Assembly: GCA_903906695.1 (NCBI GenBank)
Contig: CAIVLG010000156.1
Span: 1-33,749, forward strand
Direction: 5' to 3'
Origin: an uncultured beta proteobacterium
GTDB lineage: Bacteria > Pseudomonadota > Gammaproteobacteria > Burkholderiales > Burkholderiaceae_C
Length of the DNA stretch: 33,749 nt
Shown here: positions 17,745-28,362 of the stretch, in pieces
How the letters are laid out: the number at the start of each line of letters is the position of its first letter
Position numbering within the stretch: the stretch's first letter is position 1
Notes under the pieces: generated by a model
Told to the model about the DNA's origin: nothing
The model's input: the letters and a program-made list of their open reading frames with translations, nothing else
The model's database searches: none
Made by a program: the position numbers and the translations under genes

Positions 17745-18755
17745 ATGAAGAAGCGTTATTTTCTCAAAGGCCTGTCACTGTCGGCACTGGCACTGTCCTT
17801 TGCACTGCCGGCGGCCGCGCAGCAATGGAAGCCGAGTCGCCCGATCAATCTGATCGTTCCCTGGGCGGCAGGAGGCTCGACCGATCAGGTCACGCGCCTG
17901 GCGGCCTCGGAGATGGAGAAGGCGCTGGGCCAAACCATCGTCATCGTGAACCAGCCCGGTGCCTCAGGGGCTATCGGCAGCAAGAGCGCCTTCGACGCGC
18001 CCCGCGACGGCTACACCTGGACCGCAGGCGCGGCGCAGGACCTGGGCACCTACGAAACGCTTGGTTCGCTCAAGGCCCGCATCACCGATTGGCATCTGTT
18101 CCTCAACGTCGCCAACATCCAGGTCATCGGCGTCAACCCGAAGGCGCCGTACAACAACGCCAAGGAACTGCTCGATGCGATGAAGGCCAAGCCGGGCCAG
18201 ATCAGTGTCGCCACTGCCGGCGTCACCTCGGCTGGGCACAACGCCATGGAATTGATCGCCAAGGTCACCGGCGTCAAGTACCGCCACGTCACCTATGACG
18301 GTGGCAACCCCGCCGTCGTCGCCACGGTGGCCGGCGAAGCCGAAGTCACCACGCAGCTGGCGGTCGAGCAGGCCGACATGATTCGTGGCAAGCGGCTGCG
18401 CCCCCTGGCCACGGTGAGCGACAAGCCGCTGGAGATCGAGGGCTATGGCGTTATTCCGCCGCTGTCGCAGACCTTGCCCGGCTTCACGGCACCGGCCAAC
18501 TACTTCGGCATCTTCATTCCCAAGGGTGTGCCCGACGACGTGGTCAAGACAGTGGAGAGAATCTGGGCCGACAACATCGTCAAGAGCGAGGCATTGAAGA
18601 AGTACGCCGTCAGCCGCGGCGCCCTGTTCGCACCCCAGTACGGTGATGCGGCGCAGAAGGCCGTGTTCCCGGCGATCCAGGCCAACGCCTGGCTGCTGTT
18701 CGAAGGCGGCAAAGCCAAGGTGTCGCCCGACACCGTCGGCATTCCCAAGCCATAG
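17745..18755 (+). CDS. Tripartite tricarboxylate transporter substrate-binding protein (TctC/Bug)
   Basis: Periplasmic receptor that binds carboxylate-bearing ligands and delivers them to TctAB. The 336-residue protein has a clear signal peptide (MKKRYFLKGLSLSALALSFALPAAAQQ, cleaved after AAA or AQ). The Bug-family sequence follows: RPINLIVPWAAGGSTDQ, then IVNQPGASGAIGSK. AAGGAG at 17734-17739 sits 5 bases before ATG 17745, the strongest ribosome site in the cluster, as fits a protein made in excess of its membrane partners. A 60-base gap separates it from the aldolase gene. Carboxylate preference is known for the family; the actual ligand is unknown. Confidence 0.92.
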   Translation: MKKRYFLKGLSLSALALSFALPAAAQQWKPSRPINLIVPWAAGGSTDQVTRLAASEMEKALGQTIVIVNQPGASGAIGSKSAFDAPRDGYTWTAGAAQDLGTYETLGSLKARITDWHLFLNVANIQVIGVNPKAPYNNAKELLDAMKAKPGQISVATAGVTSAGHNAMELIAKVTGVKYRHVTYDGGNPAVVATVAGEAEVTTQLAVEQADMIRGKRLRPLATVSDKPLEIEGYGVIPPLSQTLPGFTAPANYFGIFIPKGVPDDVVKTVERIWADNIVKSEALKKYAVSRGALFAPQYGDAAQKAVFPAIQANAWLLFEGGKAKVSPDTVGIPKP

Positions 18756-18779
18756 CGAACCGGCCACCGGCACACCCGC

Positions 18780-19340
18780 ATGTCCGAGCACGACACTGCG
18801 CTGCCCTCTGCGGAGGAACCGCCCGCCGAGGAGGCGATCACCCAACGCGGCGACCTGAAGGACGCCGCGTTCTGGATCGCGCTGGGCGTTGCGATTCTGA
18901 TTGGGTCGCTGACGATGGACCGGCTCGAGGCGCAGCACATCAATCCGTACACGGTGCCCGGCTTGCTGCCGGGACTGCTGGGGCTCGCGATGATCGTCCT
19001 CGGTGGCATCCTGGTGCTGCGCAGCCTGCGGCGCGGCGCTCGGCACAGCGAGCCGACGCCGCGCAGCGCCCACGACAGCGAACGGTGGCGCCGCATCTGG
19101 GTCGTCACTGGGCTGTGCCTGGGCTACGGCGTCGTGCTGATCGGCCACGGTCTGCCGTTTTGGCTGGCTTCGACGATCTACGTTGCCGCCTCGATCCTGG
19201 TCATGCAGCGGATGAGCCGCGATTCAGACCAGCACAGCTTGACGCCCCGGGCTTGGATCATGGCCCTGGTCATTGGACTCACCTCGTCCGTAGTCACCCA
19301 CCTCGTGTTCCAGGAGTTCTTCCTGGTGCGCATGCCCTGA
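18780..19340 (+). CDS. TctB-family small transporter subunit
   Basis: The 186-residue inner-membrane protein has four predicted transmembrane segments: around residues 30-48 (WIALGVAILIGSL), 60-82 (PGLLPGLLGLAMIVLGGILVL), 102-140 (two adjacent hydrophobic stretches) and 157-178. TctB subunits are poorly conserved in sequence but always lie between tctC and tctA, as here (24 and 21 bases away). It completes the three-component importer. Confidence 0.88.
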   Translation: MSEHDTALPSAEEPPAEEAITQRGDLKDAAFWIALGVAILIGSLTMDRLEAQHINPYTVPGLLPGLLGLAMIVLGGILVLRSLRRGARHSEPTPRSAHDSERWRRIWVVTGLCLGYGVVLIGHGLPFWLASTIYVAASILVMQRMSRDSDQHSLTPRAWIMALVIGLTSSVVTHLVFQEFFLVRMP

Positions 19341-19361
19341 ACCCACGCTCGAACCATCAAA

Positions 19362-20897
19362 ATGCTTCAAGGACTATCTGATCTCGGGCATGCCTACATC
19401 GGCTTCCTTAACCCGCTGACGCTGGCCTACGGCCTGGGCGGCGCCTTCGTCGGCATCATCATGGGCATCCTGCCCGGGCTGTCGGCCACGCTCGCCATCG
19501 CACTGCTGACTACGCTGACAATCAAGCTGCAGACCAACGACGCGATCCTGGTGCTGATCTGCTCTTACGTCGGCGCCTTATATGGCGGCTCTCGCACCGC
19601 GATCCTGCTCAACATTCCCGGCACCGCGGCCAACGCCGCCTCCTGCGCTGACGGCTATGCGCTAGCCAAGAAAGGCCAGGCCGGGCGTGCGATCGGCATC
19701 GCGACCTCGGGCGCTTTCGTCAGCACCCTGTTTGGCGTGCTGTGTCTGGCCACCTTCACACCCGCGCTGGCCGAGGTGGCACTCTCGTTCGGTGCTTTCG
19801 AATTCTTCTGGCTGGCGCTGTTTGGCGTCACGATGTCGGGCAGCATCGTTGGCAATGATCCGCTCAAGGGCTGGCTGATGGGCATGCTGGGACTCTTCCT
19901 GGCCCAGGTCGGCCAGGAAGGCCTGTACGCCCACGACCGTTTCACCTTCGGCTGGGACGAACTCTCAGGCGGCTTTGCGCTGATCCCGGCGCTGGTCGGC
20001 GCCTTCGGACTGGCCGAGGTGCTCACGACGCTGGCCGACCCGATTGAGCGCAAGATCATGGACATGAAGGACTCGGTGCTGCCGCGCTGGCGCGAAATCG
20101 CGCAGTACTGGCGCACCGTGCTGCGCTCCGGCGTGATCGGCGTGTTCACCGGCCTGCTACCGGGTGTGGGCGAGGATGCTGGTGCCTGGATGTCCTATGC
20201 CGCTGCCAAGGCCGTCAGCAAGGAGAAGGACCAATTCGGCAAGGGCTCGATCGACGGACTGATGGCCGCCGAGACCGGCGACATGGCGTCCATTCCCGGT
20301 CACATCATCCCATGCCTGGCGCTGGGCATCCCTGGCTCGGCACCGTCGGCGGTGCTGATGGCCGCGATGATCATCCACGGTGTCCAGCCCGGGCCGATGC
20401 TGATGATCCAGCATCCAACGTTCATCTACGAAGTGGTGGCGATGACGACGCTGGCGTCGATCACGATCCTGCTGTTCGGCCTGTTCGGCGTGCGCCCGCT
20501 ACTGCACGTGCTGCGGGTGCCGCGCGCGATCCTGATGCCGATCGTCTTCGTGCTTTGCGTAGTCGGCGCGTACGCTACTTCGTCGCGTCTGTTCGACATC
20601 TACGCCATGCTGGCGATCGGCACCGGGGCGTTCTTCCTGCGTCGCCGCGGCTACGAGATGGCGCCACTGGTATTGGGTCTTGTGCTGGGTCCACTGCTGG
20701 ACAAGAGCCTGCGTCGCGGTCTGGTGCTGTCGGACGGCAGCCTGACACCGTTTTTCACCCGCCCGATCTGCATGGCCTTTGCCGGCGTCACCCTCTTTAC
20801 CATTTTGCTGTACGTGCCGGGCTTCAAGACTCTGGTGCAGCGCGTGACCGGTACCATGAGTTCGATGCTCAAGTCGCTGCTGCCGTGGCGAGGCTGA
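19362..20897 (+). CDS. TctA-family large transporter permease
   Basis: The 511-residue inner-membrane permease with about 11-12 hydrophobic segments forms the translocation path of the tripartite carboxylate importer, which is driven by an ion gradient and not ATP. Family signatures are present: GILPGLSATLAIALL near residue 36, GLLPGVGEDAGAW near 264 and the IPGSAPSAVLMAAM / HGVQPGPM stretch near 325-345. With TctC and TctB it forms a full system, so the cluster imports its own substrate, most likely a carboxylic acid or a sugar acid. Confidence 0.95.
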   Translation: MLQGLSDLGHAYIGFLNPLTLAYGLGGAFVGIIMGILPGLSATLAIALLTTLTIKLQTNDAILVLICSYVGALYGGSRTAILLNIPGTAANAASCADGYALAKKGQAGRAIGIATSGAFVSTLFGVLCLATFTPALAEVALSFGAFEFFWLALFGVTMSGSIVGNDPLKGWLMGMLGLFLAQVGQEGLYAHDRFTFGWDELSGGFALIPALVGAFGLAEVLTTLADPIERKIMDMKDSVLPRWREIAQYWRTVLRSGVIGVFTGLLPGVGEDAGAWMSYAAAKAVSKEKDQFGKGSIDGLMAAETGDMASIPGHIIPCLALGIPGSAPSAVLMAAMIIHGVQPGPMLMIQHPTFIYEVVAMTTLASITILLFGLFGVRPLLHVLRVPRAILMPIVFVLCVVGAYATSSRLFDIYAMLAIGTGAFFLRRRGYEMAPLVLGLVLGPLLDKSLRRGLVLSDGSLTPFFTRPICMAFAGVTLFTILLYVPGFKTLVQRVTGTMSSMLKSLLPWRG

Positions 20898-20914
20898 AAT
20901 AGGCAAGTCTCGGC

Positions 20915-21745
20915 ATGCGAATTTCCCTTTGCAACGAAGTACTCGCCAGCATGCCGTTGGCGCAGCAATGTGAATATGCCGCCCGGCTCGGCTATGACGG
21001 TCTGGAGATCGCACCCTTCACATTGAGCGATGAGCCAGATAAGATTTCTGCCGGCGTGGCCGCCAACATCCGAGCGACGGTCGAATCCTTCGGACTGGCC
21101 GTCACCGGCCTGCATTGGCTGCTGGTCAAACCCGATGGCCTGTCGCTGACCGACCCTGACGCTGCGGTGCGCATGCGCACGCTCGATGTGATGAAGCGGC
21201 TGACTGGCCTGTGCGCCGAGCTCGGTGCTGCGGTGCTGGTGCACGGCTCGCCCAAACAGCGACAGATCGCACCCGGAGAAAGCCATGCCGTCGCGTTGGC
21301 CCGTCTGCAGGACAGCCTGGCGCAGGTGGCGGTGGCGGCTGCGTCCCACGAGGTGGTCTATTGCATCGAACCGTTGTCAAAGAAAGAAACCCAATTGATC
21401 AACACCGTGGCTGAGGCCGCCACTGTGGTGCGTAGCATCAATCACCCCCATCTGCGCACCATGATCGACTGCAGCGCAGCGGGCCTGAGTGAAACCGAAT
21501 CGGTTGCCGATTTGATTGATCACTGGTTGCCCACCGGCCTGATCGGCCATATTCAGTTCAATGATCCAAACCGGCGTGGGCCCGGTCAGGGCGAAATGAA
21601 GTTTGGCCCGATCCTGGCAGCGCTGCGCCGCCAAGGTTATGCGGGGGCCATCGGCGTCGAACCTTTTGACTACCTGCCCGACGGTCCAGCGACAGCGGCG
21701 TTCTGTATCGGTTATTTGAGGGGTTTGCGAGAAGAGGAGATCTGA
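20915..21745 (+). CDS. Sugar phosphate isomerase/epimerase (Hyi-like TIM barrel)
   Basis: The 276-residue AP-endonuclease-2-like TIM barrel starts with MRISLCNEVL. Metal-ligand candidates are Glu in YCIEPLSKKE, Asp in MIDCSA, His in GHIQFNDPN and Glu in IGVEPFDY. This order resembles D-psicose/tagatose epimerases and hydroxypyruvate isomerase-like proteins. It is clearly different from the first isomerase-like protein of the cluster (14639-15550), so it is not a recent duplicate. It begins 17 bases after tctA and ends 1 base before the enolase-family gene, which argues for co-translation with that enzyme. Confidence 0.85.
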   Translation: MRISLCNEVLASMPLAQQCEYAARLGYDGLEIAPFTLSDEPDKISAGVAANIRATVESFGLAVTGLHWLLVKPDGLSLTDPDAAVRMRTLDVMKRLTGLCAELGAAVLVHGSPKQRQIAPGESHAVALARLQDSLAQVAVAAASHEVVYCIEPLSKKETQLINTVAEAATVVRSINHPHLRTMIDCSAAGLSETESVADLIDHWLPTGLIGHIQFNDPNRRGPGQGEMKFGPILAALRRQGYAGAIGVEPFDYLPDGPATAAFCIGYLRGLREEEI

Positions 21746-21746
21746 G

Positions 21747-23153
21747 ATGTCAGCGAAATTTCAGATTGCGGAGATTGAACTTTATGAACGTCCGGTGGTG
21801 CTGCGCCTGCCATTTCGTTTTGGTGTCGTCACACTCACAGAATGTCCGCAGGCCTTTGCTCGTGTGCGCCTCGAAATGTCCGATGGCAGCTGCGCCTGGG
21901 GTGCAGCGGCCGAGTTGATGGCTCCGAAATGGTTTGACAAGAACCTGGCACTGAGCAACGAAGACAACTTCAACCAATTGCGCGATGTGCTCAGGCTGGC
22001 CCGTGAAGCCTACCTGATCAAAGGCAAGCACGACACGGCGTTTGGCCATTTTGCGCGCCACCATGACCCGCACCGGGTGCACTGTGAGCAGCGCGCTTAC
22101 AACCCACTACTGGCCAGCTATGGACCAGCGCTGCTTGATCGCGCCGTGCTCGACGCGCTCTGCCGGGCCAAACAAGTATCTTTCTACGCGGCGATGCAAG
22201 CCAATTTGCCAGGCATTGGGCCAACTCGTCGCGAGTTCGAAGCTATCGATTTCGATCGCTTCCTCAGTGCGTTGGCGCCCGCCTCGAACATCCAGGCGCG
22301 CCATACTGTCGGACTGCTCGACGCGATTACTGCGGCCGACCTGACTGAGCGGGTGAACGATGGTTTGCCTGAAACCTTGGAAGAAGTGATTGAGATCTAC
22401 GGGCACCGCTACTTCAAGCTCAAAGTCTCGGGCGACATTGCGGCCGACCTGGCACGGCTGAGCTCTGTGGCGACGGTGCTCGGTCGTTTGACCGATCCCT
22501 ATTTCGTATCGCTGGACGGCAACGAACAGTACGCCGACGCGCAGGGTGTCGCCGAATTGCTGGCCGGCATTTGCGCAAGGCCGGCACTGGCCCGACTGTT
22601 TGATGCCATCCTTTTTGTCGAGCAACCGATCGCGCGCAAGTTGGCACTCGATGTCGACCTGCGGCAGGTGGCATTGAGCAAACCGGTGATCATCGATGAG
22701 TCCGACGGCGAGCTTGATACTTTTTTGCAGGCACGAGCGCGCGGCTATGCCGGTGTCTCATCCAAGACCTGCAAGGGCCTCTATAAGTCGATACTGAATG
22801 CCGCGCGCTGTGCGGCATGGAATGCCGAAAAACTGACAACGCCCTATTTCATGTCGGCTGAAGACCTGACGACCCAGGCCGGGCTGTCGGTACAGCAAGA
22901 CCTCGCGTTGGTGAGCCTGCTGGGCATCACCCACGTGGAGCGCAACGGCCATCACTATGTCAATGGCATGGCAGCATTGCCTGTCTCGGAACAGCAAGAT
23001 TTTCTGCGGGCTCACCCCGATGTGTATGAACAGTCCCACGGCGCCGTACGACTGAAGATCGAAGGTGGACGGATTGCGCTTGACTCGTTGGCGTGCAACG
23101 GCTTTGCCAGCGCTGCCTTGCCGGATTTCGGCCGCATGTCGGTGCTGCGCTGA
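21747..23153 (+). CDS. Enolase-superfamily (MLE/MR-like) enzyme
   Basis: The 468-residue protein keeps the catalytic frame of the muconate-lactonising subgroup: KLK at 224-226, metal ligands D257 (SLDGNEQY), E292 (FVEQPI) and D318/E319 (IIDESD), and K340 (GVSSK) opposite the KxK. Such enzymes abstract a proton next to a carboxylate and then dehydrate, racemise or cycloisomerise, which fits an acid imported by the Tct system. It is longer than typical members (about 370-400), with an insertion near 90-185. Its last residues, GFASAALPDFGRMSVLR, are nearly repeated at the end of the next gene product, although the two folds are unrelated. Confidence 0.8.
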   Translation: MSAKFQIAEIELYERPVVLRLPFRFGVVTLTECPQAFARVRLEMSDGSCAWGAAAELMAPKWFDKNLALSNEDNFNQLRDVLRLAREAYLIKGKHDTAFGHFARHHDPHRVHCEQRAYNPLLASYGPALLDRAVLDALCRAKQVSFYAAMQANLPGIGPTRREFEAIDFDRFLSALAPASNIQARHTVGLLDAITAADLTERVNDGLPETLEEVIEIYGHRYFKLKVSGDIAADLARLSSVATVLGRLTDPYFVSLDGNEQYADAQGVAELLAGICARPALARLFDAILFVEQPIARKLALDVDLRQVALSKPVIIDESDGELDTFLQARARGYAGVSSKTCKGLYKSILNAARCAAWNAEKLTTPYFMSAEDLTTQAGLSVQQDLALVSLLGITHVERNGHHYVNGMAALPVSEQQDFLRAHPDVYEQSHGAVRLKIEGGRIALDSLACNGFASAALPDFGRMSVLR

Positions 23154-23224
23154 ACCTTGCCAGATGCGGCAAGAAACGCATCCATTTACACCGTACTGAT
23201 CTGAAACCACTGGGACGCCGCAGA

Positions 23225-24367
23225 ATGAACATATATCGCTTCGCTCGTCCCCTCCTGTTCCAGTTGGACCCGGAAGCAGCGCATGACTTTGCCATGAGCG
23301 CCGCTGTGCTGGCGAGTTCGTCTCGCCGGCTTTGCTCGGTGATAGGCGAGCAGAACGCGGTTGAGGATGACCGCCTCAAGACTGAGGTGGCCGGCATGAT
23401 ATTGTCGAACCCCATAGGTCTGGCGGCGGGGTTCGACAAGAGTGCGCGCGCGGTGCCCTTCCTTTCGGCGCTTGGTTTTGGACACGTCGAAGTTGGATCG
23501 ATTTCGGCTGAGCCTTCGGCGGGCAATGCGCGACCGAGGCTGTTTCGTCTGCTCAAGGATGAGGCCATTGTTGTCCACTACGGCCTACCCAACGATGGCG
23601 CAGAGATGGTACACGCTCGGCTCCAGGGACGGCAACGCTCGGTTCCGTTGGGCATCAACATCGTCAGCACCAATCGCAACCCGGTCGCGACCAATCCAAC
23701 TGACGATGAGGTTATCGACGACTACGTGCGATCGGTGCGCCGCCTGCAAGGCAGCGGCGATTACCTATGCCTGAACCTGAGCTGTCCCAACACCCGCGAG
23801 GGACGCGGTTTCTTTCATGATCGACGTCGCTTGCATCTGCTGCTGCAATCGCTCGCGGAGGTTGGCATTGTCAAGCCGCTCTTTTTGAAGGTGGCACCTT
23901 TTGTCGATGACAATGAAATTGAGAGTCTTCTTGATGTGATCGATGGTTCGCGCTTCGTAAGCGGCTTCTCGGTTAACCTGCCATCAGGCAAGCCGATGGG
24001 TCTCACGACGCCGGCGTCCGATCTAGCGCAGATGCCCGGCGCAGTGTCGGGGCGGCCCTGCGCGGCGGCGGCCGACCGGACCATCGCCGCGCTTTATCGC
24101 TGCATGGACCGCGGTCGCTACAAGATCATCGGGTCGGGTGGTGTCTTCGACGCTGCAGATGCCTACCGCAAGATACGCCTGGGAGCGTCAATGGTGCAAC
24201 TGATGACGTCGCTGATCTACGAGGGCCCGGGGGTCGTGCGAACAATCAACCGCGGCTTGGCGGATCTGCTCGCGGCAGACGGGTTCAGCCATGTTGTCGA
24301 TGCTGTGGGCACCGGAATTGCCAGCGCAGCCTTGCCCGATTTCGCCCGAAAGTCAGCATTGAGTTGA
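23225..24367 (+). CDS. Dihydroorotate dehydrogenase-like flavoprotein (PyrD paralogue)
   Basis: The 380-residue protein opens like class 2 (membrane, quinone) DHODs (RPLLFQLDPEAAHDFA, residues 8-23) and keeps the FMN-barrel motifs GLAAGFDK (65-72), NLSCPNT (184-190) and IIGSGGV (301-307). The catalytic base position holds C187, as in class 1 enzymes, where class 2 has serine. The class 2 substrate loop NRMGFNN is replaced by HYGLPN (118-123), and the Asn-Thr pair by N251-L252. It extends about 20 residues past the normal end with a tail like that of the enolase-family protein. It is probably a specialised oxidoreductase of the cluster, not the housekeeping pyrD. Confidence 0.8.
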   Translation: MNIYRFARPLLFQLDPEAAHDFAMSAAVLASSSRRLCSVIGEQNAVEDDRLKTEVAGMILSNPIGLAAGFDKSARAVPFLSALGFGHVEVGSISAEPSAGNARPRLFRLLKDEAIVVHYGLPNDGAEMVHARLQGRQRSVPLGINIVSTNRNPVATNPTDDEVIDDYVRSVRRLQGSGDYLCLNLSCPNTREGRGFFHDRRRLHLLLQSLAEVGIVKPLFLKVAPFVDDNEIESLLDVIDGSRFVSGFSVNLPSGKPMGLTTPASDLAQMPGAVSGRPCAAAADRTIAALYRCMDRGRYKIIGSGGVFDAADAYRKIRLGASMVQLMTSLIYEGPGVVRTINRGLADLLAADGFSHVVDAVGTGIASAALPDFARKSALS

Positions 24368-24375
24368 CACAATCC

Positions 24376-24397
24376 AAGCCGCTTCAATTGGCGGCTT
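24376..24397. terminator. Weak hairpin between converging genes
   Basis: AAGCCGC (24376-24382) pairs with GCGGCTT (24391-24397) around an 8-base loop, between the DHOD-like stop (24367) and the last codons of the GntR gene on the other strand. No T-run follows on either side, so it is at best a weak bidirectional terminator. Confidence 0.3.
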
Positions 24398-25031
24398 CGA
24401 GGCCGTTGCTGAAGTGCTCCTGCATCCGCTGTGCGCTGAGCGCCGCATCGTGTGCTGACAAGGCCGCCATCAAGGCACGATGTTCGTTCAACGATTCTTC
24501 AATGCGTCCTGACTTGAGTAGCGAGTTGTGGCGATTGAGTTTCATGACCTTGCGCAGATCTGTCACCATCTGGTCACGCCAACGGTTGTCGGCGATTTCG
24601 AGCAACAGCATGTGAAAACGCTCGTTGACTTCAAAAAAACGCACCCGATTCCTGGCTCCGGGCTTCGCCACATCTTCGAGTTCCTGATGTACTTTCTGCA
24701 GGGCTTCGATCTGGGCTTTGCTGGCCTTTTGTGCAACCACGCTCGCGGCGTCGGCTTCGAGCAGGCCGAGCAGGTGGTAGACGTCGGCCAGGTCACGCTC
24801 CGACACCTCGGTCACATAGGCGCCACGACGCACTTTCATGGTAACCAGACCCTCGGCCGCCAATACTTTCAGCGCTTCGCGCAAAGGGGTGCGGCTGATA
24901 CCATAGGCCTCGGCAATTTTCAGTTCGTCAATCCAGCTGCCGGGCGCCAGTTCGCGACTGAAAATTCGCTGACGCAGAAGCTCCGCGACGTCTTCGTAGA
25001 GTGCCCGTGGGGAAAGTGAAGGCGCTGCCAT
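24384..25031 (-). CDS. GntR-family regulator with FCD domain
   Basis: The 215-residue protein has a winged helix (about residues 8-75; LKIAEAYGISRTPLREAL is the recognition region) and an all-helical FCD effector domain (about 85-205) whose metal-ligand pattern (E..D near the start, FHMLLLEIA, N-x2-H in SLNEHRALMAAL) is visible. FCD regulators usually respond to organic acids. It is divergent from methylmalonyl-CoA mutase (99-base gap), so control of the propionyl-CoA operon is the most likely role; it converges on the catabolic cluster with only 16 bases between stops. Confidence 0.92.
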   Translation of the reverse strand: MAAPSLSPRALYEDVAELLRQRIFSRELAPGSWIDELKIAEAYGISRTPLREALKVLAAEGLVTMKVRRGAYVTEVSERDLADVYHLLGLLEADAASVVAQKASKAQIEALQKVHQELEDVAKPGARNRVRFFEVNERFHMLLLEIADNRWRDQMVTDLRKVMKLNRHNSLLKSGRIEESLNEHRALMAALSAHDAALSAQRMQEHFSNGLEAAN

Positions 25032-25092
25032 GCTTGAAATTGTAAGCTTGAAATAATATTTTGAATCAATAATTATAAATAACGTAAACTAA
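25032..25092. promoter_or_regulatory. AT-rich divergent promoter region with direct repeat
   Basis: The gap between the GntR gene and mcm is much richer in A+T than its surroundings. A perfect 9-base direct repeat, GCTTGAAAT, occurs at 25032-25040 and 25046-25054 (period 14), directly against the GntR start codon. TTGAAT at 25061-25066 and TAAACT at 25085-25090 (18-base spacing) could be the mcm promoter. Candidate regulator site; inferred. Confidence 0.4.
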
Positions 25093-25129
25093 CGCCAACT
25101 CATCGAAGCGGGCCCGGCCCGGAACCGTC

Positions 25130-27285
<2,156 letters not shown>

Positions 27286-27289
<4 letters not shown>

Positions 27290-28362
27290 GTCCGGCCGTG
27301 CCCAGTGCGAGCCTTTTCGATTCGATTGTTGGCGGTCCACCGTTGATCCAGCGGCGAGCGATTGCCAAAGCCATCACCTTGCTCGAATCCACCCGCGCCG
27401 ATCACCGCGCGCAAGCCGACGTTCTGCTCACAAGAATGCTGCCGCATACGGCCAAGTCGTTTCGCCTGGGTATCAGCGGCGTACCGGGGGTCGGCAAGTC
27501 AACCTTTATCGAGGTACTGGGCCTCTATCTGATCGATCAAGGCCATCGCGTCGCGGTGCTGGCGGTGGACCCGTCTTCGTCTATCTCGGGCGGCTCGATC
27601 CTGGGTGACAAGACACGCATGGAAAAGCTCTCGACGAACGAGAACGCCTACATCCGACCCAGCCCCAGCAGCGGCACTCTGGGCGGAGTTGCCGAGAAGA
27701 CGCGTGAAGCGATGCTGGTGTGCGAAGCCGCCGCTTACGACATCGTGCTGGTTGAAACCGTCGGTGTTGGTCAAAGCGAGACGGCGGTGGCCAACATGAC
27801 CGACATGTTTGTGTTGCTGCAACTGCCCAATGCGGGCGACGATCTGCAGGCGATCAAGAGGGGCGTCATGGAACTGGCCGATCTGGTGGTGATCAACAAG
27901 GCCGACATCGATTCCGCTGCCGCGACCCGGGCTCAGGCTCAGATCACTGCCTCGCTGCGCCTGCTGGGCCTGCATGGGCATCCAGATCGGGCGCACCACG
28001 ACCGACAGCAATGGCACCGCAAAGTGATTCAGATCAGCGCGTTGTCCGGGCAGGGTATCGAGGGCTTCTGGGCCGCTGTTTTAGAGTTTAAGAACTTGCA
28101 GATGAGTAACGGACAGCTGTCCACGCGGCGACAGCACCAGGCCCTGTCCTGGATGTGGGAACGCATCGACGTCGGTCTCAAGCAAATGTTCCAGAACAAC
28201 CCGGCGGTTCGCGAACGCTTGCCAGCACTCAGCGCCGCGGTGCAATCAGGACGGATGGCAGCCAGCACGGCGGCGCGACAATTGTTGAATGCCTGCGACC
28301 CCGGACGTGATTTGGGATCCATGGCAGAAATGAAGATGGTTCCCGGGTCAAGCCCGGCATGA
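27286..28362 (+). CDS. meaB: Methylmalonyl-CoA mutase-associated GTPase MeaB
   Basis: G3E-family P-loop GTPase (also annotated ArgK) that protects and reloads methylmalonyl-CoA mutase with its cobalamin cofactor. The 358-residue product starts at GTG 27286, overlapping the mutase stop. It has Walker A GVPGVGKS (65-72), the [18 protein letters not shown] switch region (about 94-111), ETVGVGQSE and the guanine-specificity motif NKAD (204-207). The C-terminus is odd: the last 15 or so residues ([15 protein letters not shown]) and the stop codon come from a dispersed hairpin repeat, so the original end was probably lost or replaced. Confidence 0.93.

Noticed and set aside
17964..19148. 394-codon minus-strand frame
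   Set aside because: Antisense to tctC and tctB, both well supported; rich in Asp/Arg/Gly/His as expected of a mirror of GC-rich coding sequence.
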